Below are positions 38,041-49,940 of a stretch of DNA of 64,000 nt, piece after piece. The translations under genes and the position numbers were made by a program. The notes beneath the pieces were generated by a model. It searched no databases, was not told where the DNA came from, and saw only the letters and a program-made list of their open reading frames with translations. How positions within the stretch are numbered: position 1 is the first letter of the stretch; every line of letters starts with the position of its first letter. The stretch is from positions 4,305,642-4,369,641 of the forward strand of contig NZ_CP014844.1 in assembly GCF_001598055.1 (NCBI RefSeq). The letters are read 5' to 3'. The DNA comes from Cupriavidus nantongensis (GTDB lineage Bacteria; Pseudomonadota; Gammaproteobacteria; Burkholderiales; Burkholderiaceae).

Positions 38041-40080
38041 TCAGTGCGCCGCCGCCAGCACGCGGCGGTAGAAGCCCACGCACACCAGCACGAACACCGC
38101 CAGGCCCAGCCACTGCGCGGTCGCTTCAAACCCGCCCCCGACCACGGCCAGCGGCGCATCGCTGCCTGACAGGCCGATCACCGCGGCCAGCATCACGCCG
38201 ACCAGGCTTTCGCCGACGATCAGGCCGGACGCCAGCAGCGTGCCGCGGCGCTCGGCATGCTCCAGCGCCAGCTGCACGTCGTCGCCGCGCGCGGTGGCGC
38301 GGCGGCGCTCGGCGCGCAGCAGCAGCCACGACAGCACCGCCCCCACCACCAGCGCCGAACTGATCGTCGGCGGCAGGTAGATGCCGATGCCGACCGCCAG
38401 CACCGGCAGCCGCGCCGCGCCGCCACGGCGGCGCAGGATGTCGTCGATGGCGATCAGCACCACGCCCAGCCCGATGCCGATCAGGATCATGTTCCAGTTG
38501 AGCTGGTGGGTGAAGATACCGGTGGCGATCGCGGTCATCAGCGTTGCCTGCGGCGCGGCCAGCGCCTGGTTCGGGTCCATGCCCGCACGCGGCAGCGCGC
38601 CGGCAAAGCCATAGGCGCTGTAGAGCAGCTCGAGCACCGGCGGGATCACCGCGGCGCCGACCACGCAGCCGATCAGCAGCGCCACCTGCTGGCGCCACGG
38701 CGTCGCGCCGACCAGCCAGCCGGTCTTCAGGTCCTGCAGGTTGTCGTTGGCGATGGACGCCACCGCCACCACCGCGGAGGTGGTGAAGATCGCCAGCGCG
38801 ATCGCGAACTGGCCGCCCTCGGGCGTGGCCAGCAGGCCGTCGGCCTGGCCCGCCAGCAGGATCAGCAGCGACACCAGGATCACCGCGATGATGCCGATGC
38901 CCGAGATCGGGCTGGCCGACGAGCCCACCAGCCCGGCCATGTAGCCGCACGCCGCCGCCACCAGGAAGCCGAAGATAAACGCGAACACCACCGCGTAGAT
39001 CACCAGGCGCCAGCGCGCCCCGCCATCCAGCGGCGCGGGGGCGAGGAACCACGCGAACACCGTCACCAGCACCGCCAGCAGCGCCAGCATCACCAGCCCG
39101 ATCCACTTCGCCGGCATGTCCTGCTGCGTGCGCGGCACGCTGCCCTGCCCCGCCGGGCCGGCCTGCAGCGCGCCGAACGAGGCGCGGATTCCATACAGCA
39201 TCGGCCTGGCCAATGACAGCAGCGTCCAGATCGCGGCGATGCCGATGGTGCCGGCGCCGATAAAGCGTGCCTGCTGGCTCCACACCATGGTGCCGAAGGC
39301 CGACAGCGTGGCGCCGTCCGGGCGCGGCGTAACGGCGGTCAGCCACGGCACCGCGACGCCCCAGGTCAGCACCAGCCCGAGCAGCATGGCCAGCCCGCCA
39401 ACGATGCCGACCAGGTAGCCCGCGCCCACCAGCGCCAGCGAGAAACCCATCGACAGCCGCACCACCGAGGCGCCCGCCGACAGCCAGAAATTGGCGCCCT
39501 CGGCCAGCACACGCAGCCCGCCGGCGCCGAAGCTGAACAGCCCCGCCACCAGGCCCCCGGCCATCAGGTCGGCCAGGCCGGTTGCCTGCGGCTTCTGGCC
39601 CGGCGCGGCTTCGGCGGGCGCGGCGCTGCCCACGCGCAGGATTTCCGCCGCCGCCACGCCCTCGGGATAAGGCAGGTCGCTCTGCACCACCATGGCATGG
39701 CGCAGCGGGATGCTGAACACCACGCCCAGCATGCCGCCGGCCGCGCAGATCGCCAGCGTCTGCCAGAACGGGAAGCCCTGCCAGTGGCCCAGCATCACCA
39801 GCCCGGGCAGGATAAAGATGATCGACGACAGCGTGCCCGCGGCCGAGGCCTGCGTCTGCACCATGTTGTTTTCGAGGACGTTGGCGCCGGGGAAAAGCCG
39901 CAGCACGGCCATCGAGATCACTGCCGCGGGGATCGCCGACGAGAAGGTCAGGCCGACCTTCAGTCCCAGGTAGATATTGGAGGCGGTGAACACGACCGTG
40001 ATCAGCGCACCGAGGATGATGCCGCGCAGGGTCAGTTCAGGCAGGGAAACGTCGTCGGCAATACGATCGACACGTAGCAT
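38041..40080 (-). CDS. OPT superfamily oligopeptide transporter
   Basis: A 679-residue inner-membrane protein with about 16 helices. Family motifs are LGALITVVFTASNIYLGLKVG at the start, NNMVQTQASAAGTL and SDLPYPEGVAAAEIL. Bacterial members of the OPT/YSL family take up oligopeptides or metal chelates by proton symport; the substrate here is unknown. It is a single-gene unit between yacG and mutT. Confidence 0.88.
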   Translation of the reverse strand: MLRVDRIADDVSLPELTLRGIILGALITVVFTASNIYLGLKVGLTFSSAIPAAVISMAVLRLFPGANVLENNMVQTQASAAGTLSSIIFILPGLVMLGHWQGFPFWQTLAICAAGGMLGVVFSIPLRHAMVVQSDLPYPEGVAAAEILRVGSAAPAEAAPGQKPQATGLADLMAGGLVAGLFSFGAGGLRVLAEGANFWLSAGASVVRLSMGFSLALVGAGYLVGIVGGLAMLLGLVLTWGVAVPWLTAVTPRPDGATLSAFGTMVWSQQARFIGAGTIGIAAIWTLLSLARPMLYGIRASFGALQAGPAGQGSVPRTQQDMPAKWIGLVMLALLAVLVTVFAWFLAPAPLDGGARWRLVIYAVVFAFIFGFLVAAACGYMAGLVGSSASPISGIGIIAVILVSLLILLAGQADGLLATPEGGQFAIALAIFTTSAVVAVASIANDNLQDLKTGWLVGATPWRQQVALLIGCVVGAAVIPPVLELLYSAYGFAGALPRAGMDPNQALAAPQATLMTAIATGIFTHQLNWNMILIGIGLGVVLIAIDDILRRRGGAARLPVLAVGIGIYLPPTISSALVVGAVLSWLLLRAERRRATARGDDVQLALEHAERRGTLLASGLIVGESLVGVMLAAVIGLSGSDAPLAVVGGGFEATAQWLGLAVFVLVCVGFYRRVLAAAH

Positions 40081-40170
40081 GCAGGTTCCTTTCCTGTGGA
40101 TCCGGGCCGCTGGCCCGGGCGGCGCACAAGCGGGCGCCGCGGCCGCTTGTCAGCGATGCCGACGGCAGGG

Positions 40171-40617
40171 TCAGCCGTTGCGCGCTTCCTCGTCCAGCCA
40201 CGCCACCACGGGAATGGTGGCCGGCAGCAGCGGCCCCACCGACACCGGCGTGCCCTGCCACGAGAACGCCTGGCCCTCGCGGCCGACGGGTTCGCCCTGC
40301 CAGGCCGTGACCTTGCAGAAATGCAGCCGCACATAGGCGTGCGGATAGTCATGTTCCAGGATGTGCCAGCGCTCGCATTGCGTGACATCAAGTCCCAGCT
40401 CTTCGTGCAGCTCGCGCGCCAGCGCTGCCTCGACCGACTCGCCTGGCTCCAGCTTGCCGCCTGGGAATTCCCAGTAGCCCTCGTAGGGCTTGCCGGCCGG
40501 GCGCTGCGCCAGCAGGAAGCGGCCGTCGGGCTGCACCAGCACGCCGACCGCGACCTCGGTCACCTTGCGCGGCGGGTTGCCGCCGGTGGCTGCGGGGTTC
40601 TGCGTCGCCGCGCTCAT
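40171..40617 (-). CDS. mutT: MutT-type Nudix 8-oxo-dGTP diphosphatase
   Basis: A 148-residue Nudix enzyme. GYWEFPGGKLEPGES and ALARELHEELGLD make the Nudix box. The length, the AQRPAGKPYEGYW lead-in and the position next to argJ and secA fit MutT, which removes 8-oxo-dGTP. A Pro/Ala-rich tail precedes the fold. Its ATG overlaps the DUF815 ATPase stop by four bases. Confidence 0.88.
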   Translation of the reverse strand: MSAATQNPAATGGNPPRKVTEVAVGVLVQPDGRFLLAQRPAGKPYEGYWEFPGGKLEPGESVEAALARELHEELGLDVTQCERWHILEHDYPHAYVRLHFCKVTAWQGEPVGREGQAFSWQGTPVSVGPLLPATIPVVAWLDEEARNG

Positions 40618-41519
40618 GCCTTGGCGTCCCCGGCAACATCGGCGATGTACGGCTTGCCGTGCTTGCCGCCCCAGTCGCGCGCGAACTGCCAGGCCACGCG
40701 GCCCGAACGCGAGCCGCGCTCCAGCGCCCACACCAGCGCGTCGCCGCGCGCGGCGGCGATGTCCTCGTCGGTGCAGCCGAAGTGCCGCAGCCAGTGGCCG
40801 ACGATGGCCAGGTACTCGTCCTGCTTGGGCGGGTAGAACGACAGCCACAGCCCGAAGCGCTCGGACAGCGAGATCTTCTCTTCCACCACTTCGCCGGGGT
40901 GGATCTCGCCGTCGTCGGTGTGGCGGTAGCTTTCGTTGTCCTTCATGTACTCCGGCAGCAGGTGCCGGCGGTTGGAGGTGGCGTAGATCAACACGTTGTC
41001 CGACTGCGCCGCGACCGAGCCATCCAGCGCCGACTTGAGCGACTTGTAGCCCGACTCGCCCTCCTCGAACGACAGGTCGTCGCAGAAGATCACGAAGCGC
41101 TCGGGCCGCTGCGAGACCAGCTCGACGATATCGCCGAGGTCCCCCAGGTCGTCCTTGTCGACCTCGACCAGCCGCAGCCCGTCCTTGACGAAGGCATTGA
41201 GGCAGGCCTTGATCAGCGACGACTTGCCGGTGCCGCGCGCGCCGGTCAGCAGCACGTTGTTGGCCGGCAGGCGGTTCACGAACTGGCGCGTATTGCCGAC
41301 GATGGCGTCCTTCTGGCGCTCGATGTTCTTCAGGTCGTCCAGGTGGATCGGCGGCAGCTGGCGCACCGGCTGCAGGTAGCCGATATTGCCGAACAGGCTC
41401 TGGCGCTTGCGCCAGCGGAACGCGACCGCCTCCTGCCAGTCGGCATCGCTCAGTTGCGGCGGCAGCCATTGTTCGAGTCGGGCGAGGAAGTTGTCGAGGC
41501 GGGCGGCGAGGTCAGACAT
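40614..41519 (-). CDS. DUF815 family AAA+ ATP-binding protein
   Basis: A 301-residue predicted ATPase: Walker A LLTGARGTGKSSLIKA, Walker B RFVIFCDDLSFEEGE, and sensor IYATSNRRHLLPEYM. The DUF815 family is common and of unknown function, often beside mutT and argJ as here. The frame is open further upstream, but the ATG at 41519 (MSDLAARLDNFLA) fits the family. ATGA coupling with mutT suggests joint expression. Confidence 0.85.
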   Translation of the reverse strand: MSDLAARLDNFLARLEQWLPPQLSDADWQEAVAFRWRKRQSLFGNIGYLQPVRQLPPIHLDDLKNIERQKDAIVGNTRQFVNRLPANNVLLTGARGTGKSSLIKACLNAFVKDGLRLVEVDKDDLGDLGDIVELVSQRPERFVIFCDDLSFEEGESGYKSLKSALDGSVAAQSDNVLIYATSNRRHLLPEYMKDNESYRHTDDGEIHPGEVVEEKISLSERFGLWLSFYPPKQDEYLAIVGHWLRHFGCTDEDIAAARGDALVWALERGSRSGRVAWQFARDWGGKHGKPYIADVAGDAKA

Positions 41520-41587
41520 GGCGGCGGGGCGGTGACAGGCAGGGAGGATCGATGTCCTTCCCGCGCGCGCGGGAAGGACGGACAGGC

Positions 41588-42826
41588 TCAGGAACGGTAG
41601 TCGGCGTTGATCGACACGTAGTCGTGCGACAGGTCGCAGGTCCACACGGTCGCCTCGGCATTGCCGCGGCCGAGCGCGATGCGCACGGTGATCTCGGCCT
41701 GCTTCATCACGCGCTGGCCGTCTTCCTCGCGGTAGTCGGGATTGCGGCCGCCGTCGCGGGCGACCCAGACATCGTCCAGCCACAGGTTGACGCGGCCGAC
41801 GTCGAGATCATTGACGCCGGCGTAGCCCACCGCGGCCAGGATGCGGCCCAGGTTGGGGTCGGAGGCGTAGAACGCGGTCTTGACCAGCGGCGAATGCGCG
41901 ACCGCGTAGGCGATCTGGCGGCATTCCGCCACGTCCTTGCCGGCTTCGACGCGGATGGTGATCAGCTTGGTCGCGCCTTCGCCGTCGCGCACGATCATCT
42001 GCGCCAGTTCCTGCGCCAGGCTCGTCACCGCCTCGCGCAGCGCTTCGAAGGCCGGGCCTTCGGCGCGGTCGACCACGGCACCGGACTTGCCCGAGGCGAT
42101 CAGCACGAAGGAGTCGTTGGTCGAGGTGTCGCCGTCGATGGTGATGCTGTTGAACGAGTGGTCGGCGGCGTGCGTCACCAGACCCTGCAGCACCGGCTGC
42201 GCCACGGCGGCGTCCATGGCGATGAAGCCGAGCATGGTCGCCATGTTGGGGCGGATCATGCCGGCGCCCTTGCTGATGCCCGACAGCGTCACGGTCTTGC
42301 CATCGAGCTGCACCGTGCGCGACGCGACCTTGGGCTGGGTGTCGGTGGTCATAATCGCTTCCGCCGCGGCCAGCCAGTTGTCGGCGCTGGCGTTGGCGAT
42401 GGCGGCGGGCAGGCCGGCCAGCAGGCGGTCCATCGGCAGCTGCTCGAGGATCACGCCGGTCGAGAACGGCAGCACCTGCGCGGCATCGATGCCCAGTTGC
42501 GCGGCCAGTGCGTCGCAGGTGGCACGGGCGTTGGCCAGGCCCTGCTCGCCGGTGCCGGCGTTGGCATTGCCGGTGTTGACCACCAGCGCGCGGATGCCCT
42601 TGCCCGACTTGCCCGCAGCCGCCAGATGCTCGCGGCAGACCTGCACCGGCGCGGCGCAGAAGCGGTTGCTGGTGAAGACGCCGGCGACGGTGCTGCCTTC
42701 GGCCACGCGCACCACCAGCACGTCCTTGCGGTTGGCCTTGCGGATGCCCGCCTCGGCCCAGCCGAGCTCGACGCCGGCGACGGATTTCAGGTTCTCTGCC
42801 TGGGGCAGCGGAAGATTGACGGGCAT
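41588..42826 (-). CDS. argJ: Bifunctional ornithine acetyltransferase / N-acetylglutamate synthase
   Basis: A 412-residue enzyme of the arginine acetyl cycle. The proenzyme cuts itself before the Thr in PNMATMLGF to give alpha and beta chains; the preceding [12 protein letters not shown] is conserved. GAGGAG lies before ATG 42826, which rules out the longer frame to 42916. It is followed by the DUF815-mutT pair. Confidence 0.96.
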   Translation of the reverse strand: MPVNLPLPQAENLKSVAGVELGWAEAGIRKANRKDVLVVRVAEGSTVAGVFTSNRFCAAPVQVCREHLAAAGKSGKGIRALVVNTGNANAGTGEQGLANARATCDALAAQLGIDAAQVLPFSTGVILEQLPMDRLLAGLPAAIANASADNWLAAAEAIMTTDTQPKVASRTVQLDGKTVTLSGISKGAGMIRPNMATMLGFIAMDAAVAQPVLQGLVTHAADHSFNSITIDGDTSTNDSFVLIASGKSGAVVDRAEGPAFEALREAVTSLAQELAQMIVRDGEGATKLITIRVEAGKDVAECRQIAYAVAHSPLVKTAFYASDPNLGRILAAVGYAGVNDLDVGRVNLWLDDVWVARDGGRNPDYREEDGQRVMKQAEITVRIALGRGNAEATVWTCDLSHDYVSINADYRS

Positions 42827-42869
42827 GCAGGACTCCTCGATGTTGCTGCTTGCGACTTGCTGTCTCAGA

Positions 42870-42900
42870 CGAACATGCCCGCGAAGGGCGGGCATGTTCG
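42870..42900 (-). terminator. Stem-loop downstream of secA
   Basis: CGAACATGCCCGC and its exact complement around a 5-base loop, a 13-bp stem between secA and argJ. No T-run follows on the minus strand, so termination is uncertain; it may protect the secA 3' end. Confidence 0.5.
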
Positions 42901-42966
42901 ATTCCTCTTGCGCCACTCCCGTGCTGCGGGGAGCGGCGTCATACCGGATGCCCGGCCTGGCTCAGT

Positions 42967-45744
<2,778 letters not shown>

Positions 45745-46001
45745 CGATTGCTTTCACCTGCGCGGAACCGGGTGGCATCCCCAGGGAAGGCGGACTGCCC
45801 CGGCGGCCGGGCGCGGTAATGGATAGATTGGCGCAAAACGCCGAGTTTATCATGTGCCGGGGTCACGCCCGGCGCTGCCGGCCGCTGGCGCGGGCCCTGC
45901 CGCAAGCAGTTTGGGATGGTCGCGCCGGCTTCAATCCGGCCGCTCTCGCTTACGGCCCGCGCTGCCTGCGTGCACGCGCCGCCCCTTGCTAGAATGGACC
46001 C
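45745..46001. other. Divergent promoter region between secA and the DUF721 gene
   Basis: 257 bases with no gene. TAGAAT at 45990-45995 sits only 6 bases before the DUF721 ATG, so either that transcript is nearly leaderless or this element is not used. Confidence 0.4.
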
Positions 46002-46505
46002 ATGCGCCGCTTCACCCATCCCGCCCTGCAGACCCCCGCCGCCAGGCCGCTCAACGACTGGCTGGACAAGGCCGGCCCGGTGTCGACGCTGCTGCAGACC
46101 GCGCGGCAGCTGTCGGTGCTGGAGGCCGAGGTGCTGGCGCTGCTGCCGGCCGGCATGCGCGCGGGCCTGGCCGTAGCAGGCATCAAACGCGACCCGTCCG
46201 ACCCAAATGGCCAGGTGCTGCTGTTGCTGGCGGCTCACGGCGCGGCCGCGGCGCGGGTGCGCCAGGTCGTGCCGACGCTGCTCGGACGGCTGCAGCAGCG
46301 CGGCTCGCCGGTCACCTCGATCCGCGTGCGGGTGCAGCCCGAGGTGCAGCGCCATTCCGACTGGGAGGTGGAGCCGGTAGCACGCCCGCGCACCAGCGGA
46401 CGCATGACGCCGGCCGGGCTGGCCAATCTCGACCAGCTCGCGCGCAGCCTGCCCGATTCGCCGCTGCGCGACGCGCTCAATACGCTGCTGTCCCACCACC
46501 GCTGA
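46002..46505 (+). CDS. DUF721/DciA-like protein
   Basis: A 167-residue protein with the DUF721 pattern: LNDWLDKAGPVSTLLQTARQL near the start, followed by a short beta region. DUF721 includes DciA, the ancestral loader of the DnaB helicase in bacteria that lack DnaC. The position between secA and lpxC is the usual one for dciA-type genes. Its C-terminal third is not typical, so the helicase role is an inference. A strong shared terminator follows. Confidence 0.7.
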   Translation: MRRFTHPALQTPAARPLNDWLDKAGPVSTLLQTARQLSVLEAEVLALLPAGMRAGLAVAGIKRDPSDPNGQVLLLLAAHGAAAARVRQVVPTLLGRLQQRGSPVTSIRVRVQPEVQRHSDWEVEPVARPRTSGRMTPAGLANLDQLARSLPDSPLRDALNTLLSHHR

Positions 46506-46530
46506 GCGGCCGCGCCGCGTCCAAAGCAAA

Positions 46531-46562
46531 AGAGCCGACCTGTGCAGGTCGGCTCTTTTTTT
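46531..46562. terminator. Bidirectional Rho-independent terminator
   Basis: AGAGCCGACCTG-TG-CAGGTCGGCTCT followed by TTTTTTT and preceded by A-rich sequence. It separates the convergent DUF721 gene and lpxC. Confidence 0.93.
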
Positions 46563-46574
46563 ATGCGAGGCCGC

Positions 46575-47492
46575 TCAGGCGAAGGCCGGCTGGGCCTGCG
46601 GCAGGAACGCCGCCGGGGCTTCCTCGACGCGGTCGAAGGTGACCAGTTCATAGGCTTCCTGGTCCGCCAGCAGCGCGCGCAGCAGCTGGTTGTTCAGGCC
46701 GTGGCCGGACTTGTTCGCCACATAGGCGCCGATCAGCGGATGGCCGACCACGTACAGGTCGCCGATCGCATCCAGGATCTTGTGGCGCACGAACTCGTCG
46801 CCGTAGCGCAGTTCCTCGTTGTTGAGCATGCGATGTTCGTCCAGCACGATCGCGTTGTCCAGGCTGCCGCCGCGCGCCAGGCCCATTTCGCGCAGGGCCT
46901 CGACCTCGTGCGCAAAACCGAAGGTGCGGGCGCGGGCGATCTCGCGCACATAGCTGGTGTCGGCGAAATCGATCGAGAAGGTCTGGCCGGTCTTGTCGAC
47001 CGCCGGATGGCGGAAGTCGATGGTGAACGACAGCTTGAAGCCGAAGAACGGCTCCAGCCGCGCCAGCTTGTCGCCTTCGCGCACTTCCACCGGCTTCTTC
47101 ACGCGGATGAAGGTCTTGGCCGCGTTCTGTTCTTCGATGCCGGCCGACTGCAGCAGGAACACGAAGGACGCCGCGCTGCCGTCCATGATCGGGATTTCCT
47201 CGGCGTCGACGTCGACATAGAGGTTGTCGATGCCCAGGCCGGCGCAGGCGGACATCAGGTGCTCGACGGTGGAGACGCGCGCGCCATCCTTCTGCAGCAC
47301 CGACGCCAGGCGCGTGTCGCCGATGGCCGACGCGGCCACCGGAATCTCGACGGCCTCGGGCAGGTCGACGCGGGTGAAGACGATGCCGGTACCGGCCGGC
47401 GCGGGACGCAGCGTCAGCGTGACCTTGCGGCCGGAGTGCAGGCCGATGCCGACGGTCTTCACCAGGGATTTGATCGTGCGCTGTTTGAGCAT
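46575..47492 (-). CDS. lpxC: UDP-3-O-acyl-GlcNAc deacetylase
   Basis: A 305-residue zinc enzyme for the committed step of lipid A synthesis. Zinc ligands are in STVEHLMSA and [32 protein letters not shown] is the family start. It lies at the end of the dcw region, as in other proteobacteria. GAGG precedes the ATG. Control by FtsH proteolysis is known in E. coli, but the C-terminal degron differs here. Confidence 0.97.
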   Translation of the reverse strand: MLKQRTIKSLVKTVGIGLHSGRKVTLTLRPAPAGTGIVFTRVDLPEAVEIPVAASAIGDTRLASVLQKDGARVSTVEHLMSACAGLGIDNLYVDVDAEEIPIMDGSAASFVFLLQSAGIEEQNAAKTFIRVKKPVEVREGDKLARLEPFFGFKLSFTIDFRHPAVDKTGQTFSIDFADTSYVREIARARTFGFAHEVEALREMGLARGGSLDNAIVLDEHRMLNNEELRYGDEFVRHKILDAIGDLYVVGHPLIGAYVANKSGHGLNNQLLRALLADQEAYELVTFDRVEEAPAAFLPQAQPAFA

Positions 47493-47655
47493 GACAGCCT
47501 CAACAATTATTAAAATCTATCGTGTTATCTTTTTGATTAAGGGATTTTACCACCACATCCGGGGCGCTGCAGCCGGCTTTTGTTTCCGGCTGTTAACAAG
47601 TCCGTCAACGCCCGTCACAAGTTACGTATTATCCACGTTTAGCCGGATGACTGTG

Positions 47656-48162
47656 TCAGCCACGCAACGCCGCCAGCACCGCCTCGGCGCTGCTGACACG
47701 GAACTCACCCGGGGCTTCGACCTCGAGCCGGGTCACCACGCCATCGTCGATCACCATGGCGAAGCGCTTGGCGCGCACGCCCATGCCGCGCGCGCTCAGG
47801 TCCTGGTCCAGGCCCAGCGCGCGGATCCACTCGGCGCTGCCGTCGGCCATCATCCGGACCTTGCCGGCCACCTGCTGCTCGCGGCCCCACGCGCCCATCA
47901 CGAAGGCATCGTTGACCGAGACGCACCAGACCTCGTCCACGCCGGCGTCGCGCAGAGCCTCGGCATGCTGCACGAAGCCCGGCACATGCTTGGCCGAACA
48001 CGTTGGGGTGAACGCGCCGGGCAGGCCGAACACCACGATCTTGCGGCCGCGGACCAGGTCCGCCACCTTGAACGCATTGGGGCCGAGCGCGCAGCCGTTG
48101 CTTTCGGTCTCGAAGAATTCCTGCAGCGTGGCGTCGGGGACGCGGGAACCGACTGTGATCAT
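47656..48162 (-). CDS. Prx5-type peroxiredoxin
   Basis: A 168-residue thiol peroxidase. The peroxidatic Cys is in GLPGAFTPTCSAKHVPGF, the pattern of the Prx5/hybrid class. It probably reduces hydrogen or alkyl peroxides with glutaredoxin or glutathione. It lies between ftsZ and lpxC on the same strand, a position it shares with relatives, but it is separated from ftsZ by 405 bases. Confidence 0.9.
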   Translation of the reverse strand: MITVGSRVPDATLQEFFETESNGCALGPNAFKVADLVRGRKIVVFGLPGAFTPTCSAKHVPGFVQHAEALRDAGVDEVWCVSVNDAFVMGAWGREQQVAGKVRMMADGSAEWIRALGLDQDLSARGMGVRAKRFAMVIDDGVVTRLEVEAPGEFRVSSAEAVLAALRG

Positions 48163-48567
48163 GGCCTTGTGGTTTTCCTTGGATGTCTGAACGGGTCTAT
48201 GAAGGATAGGACGGATGCGGGGATACGCGGCCCAATATTCGGACCAGTATCGGGACGAACGCCGATACCGCTGCAGACGCTACAAAGACGTCCGCGCGGC
48301 GCACCTTTTGGGTGCGCCGCGCGGACGGCGATACATCCCGACCGGGAAGGCGGGAAACCAGTCCGGGGAGGCGGCCAGCGGCACGCCCGAACCCGGCAAC
48401 GGGATGCGGGTGAAGCCAGTCCGGCGCAGGCGCGGCGCCGCCGGCAGCCCGGCGGTTCACGTCAGCCATGCAAGGCACGCGCGGATGGGGAGCGCACGTG
48501 CATCGCGACCAGGCGACGCGTTCCGTCAGGCGGCCGGTGGAGGCACCGATGCCGCGCCAGGCAGGCT
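48163..48567. other. 405-base gene-free stretch downstream of ftsZ
   Basis: Holds a very stable 16-bp hairpin (listed separately) and otherwise GC-rich sequence. Open frames on both strands here look like composition artefacts: low-complexity Arg/Ala/Gly content, no start signal and overlap with ftsZ. The promoter of the peroxiredoxin gene should lie near its right boundary at 48163. Confidence 0.5.
48290..48326 (-). terminator. Long perfect hairpin between ftsZ and the peroxiredoxin gene
   Basis: GTCCGCGCGGCGCACC and its exact complement around the loop TTTTG, a 16-bp stem. It lies 242 bases after the ftsZ stop. A T-tract is lacking on the minus strand (GTCTTTG follows), so a Rho-assisted end or an mRNA-stabilising element is equally possible. 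Confidence 0.5.
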
Positions 48568-49761
48568 TCAGTCTGCCTGCTTGCGCAGGAAGGCCGGGAT
48601 ATCGTACGTATCCACACCCTTTTCCTGCAGCGCCGCCACGTGGGCCGAGGCCGACTCACGCGAGCTGCGCCACACTGCCGGCGTATCCAGGTTGCTGTAG
48701 TCCGGCGAGCTGTGCTGCGCGGCGGTGGCGGCCATGTTGGCCATCATCTGCACCGGCATGTTGTCGGTGCCGGTCTTCAGCAGCGTCATCGGCTGTTGCT
48801 TCTTGGCCGAGCGGCCCAGGCCGGTCGCGACCACGGTCACGCGCAGCGCATCGCTCATCGAATCGTCGTACACCGTACCGAAGATCACGGTCGCATCTTC
48901 CGCGGCGTAGCTGCGGATGGTGTTCATGACCTCCTTGGTTTCCGACAGCTTCAGCGAACGGCTGGCGGTGATGTTGACCAGCACGCCGCGCGCACCGGAC
49001 AGGTCCACGCCTTCCAGCAGCGGGCTGGCCACGGCCTGCTCGGCCGCCAGGCGGGCGCGGTCGACGCCCGACACAGTGGCCGTCCCCATCATGGCCTTGC
49101 CCTGCTCGCCCATCACCGTCTTGACGTCTTCGAAGTCGACGTTGACCAGGCCGTCAACGTTGATGATCTCGGCAATGCCGGCCACCGCGTTGTGCAGCAC
49201 GTCGTCGGCGCACTGGAAGCACTTGTCCATCTCGGCGTCGTCGCCCATCACTTCGAACAGCTTCTCGTTGAGCACCACGATCAGCGAGTCGACGCTCGAT
49301 TCCAGCTCGCTGGAACCGTGCTCGGCCACCTTGGCGCGGCGCGCGCCTTCGAAGTCGAACGGCTTGCTGACCACGCCCACGGTCAGGATGCCCATCTCCT
49401 TGGCCACCTGTGCGACGATCGGCGCGGCGCCCGTGCCGGTGCCGCCGCCCATGCCGGCAGTGATGAAGACCATGTGCGCGCCGCGCAGCGCGTCGGCGAT
49501 CTGATCGCGCGCCGATTCGGCGCAGTTGCGGCCCACTTCCGGCTTGGCGCCGGCGCCCAGGCCCGTATTGCCGAGCTGCAGCACGCGCGAAGCGGTCGAA
49601 CGCTTGAGCGCCTGGGCGTCGGTGTTCATGCAGATGAATTCGACGCCTTGCACGCCGCGGCTGATCATGTGCTGCACGGCGTTGCCGCCCGCGCCGCCCA
49701 CGCCGACCACCTTGATGATGGTGCCGTCCTGCACTTCCGTTTCGATCATGTCAAAGTCCAT
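48568..49761 (-). CDS. ftsZ: Cell division GTPase FtsZ
   Basis: A 397-residue tubulin homologue that forms the Z-ring. The GTP signature GGGTGTGAAPIVAQVA, the T7 loop NVDFEDVKTVM and the C-terminal peptide DIPAFLRKQ, which binds FtsA, ZipA and ZapD, are present. I choose ATG 49761 (MDFDMIE), six bases after GGAGG; GTG 49764 is directly before it. It follows ftsA by 179 bases, which contain an A-rich spacer with a short hairpin. Confidence 0.98.
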   Translation of the reverse strand: MDFDMIETEVQDGTIIKVVGVGGAGGNAVQHMISRGVQGVEFICMNTDAQALKRSTASRVLQLGNTGLGAGAKPEVGRNCAESARDQIADALRGAHMVFITAGMGGGTGTGAAPIVAQVAKEMGILTVGVVSKPFDFEGARRAKVAEHGSSELESSVDSLIVVLNEKLFEVMGDDAEMDKCFQCADDVLHNAVAGIAEIINVDGLVNVDFEDVKTVMGEQGKAMMGTATVSGVDRARLAAEQAVASPLLEGVDLSGARGVLVNITASRSLKLSETKEVMNTIRSYAAEDATVIFGTVYDDSMSDALRVTVVATGLGRSAKKQQPMTLLKTGTDNMPVQMMANMAATAAQHSSPDYSNLDTPAVWRSSRESASAHVAALQEKGVDTYDIPAFLRKQAD

Positions 49762-49940
49762 CACTGCCTCCGAGAAAAATCAGTCCCCAGACGATGCGGC
49801 CTCCCCGCCGCAACCCCTGGTTTCTGAACAAGAAACCAAAAAAAGAAAACCTGAAAACCGCTACCTGGCACGCAAGCCTGACCGGTAGACCGTCCTGCCC
49901 GCGCACCGTTGCATCCCTGTCGCGTCAATCTCTGCGTGAA

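Noticed and set aside
48197..48478. Open frame of 93 codons between the peroxiredoxin gene and ftsZ
   Set aside because: Low-complexity Arg/Ala/Pro composition, and it contains the 16-bp hairpin; no evidence of translation.
49819..49837. Hairpin GGTTTCT-GAACA-AGAAACC between ftsA and ftsZ
   Set aside because: Only 7 bp; the T-run lies before, not after, the hairpin on the transcribed strand, so it is not a terminator for ftsA.
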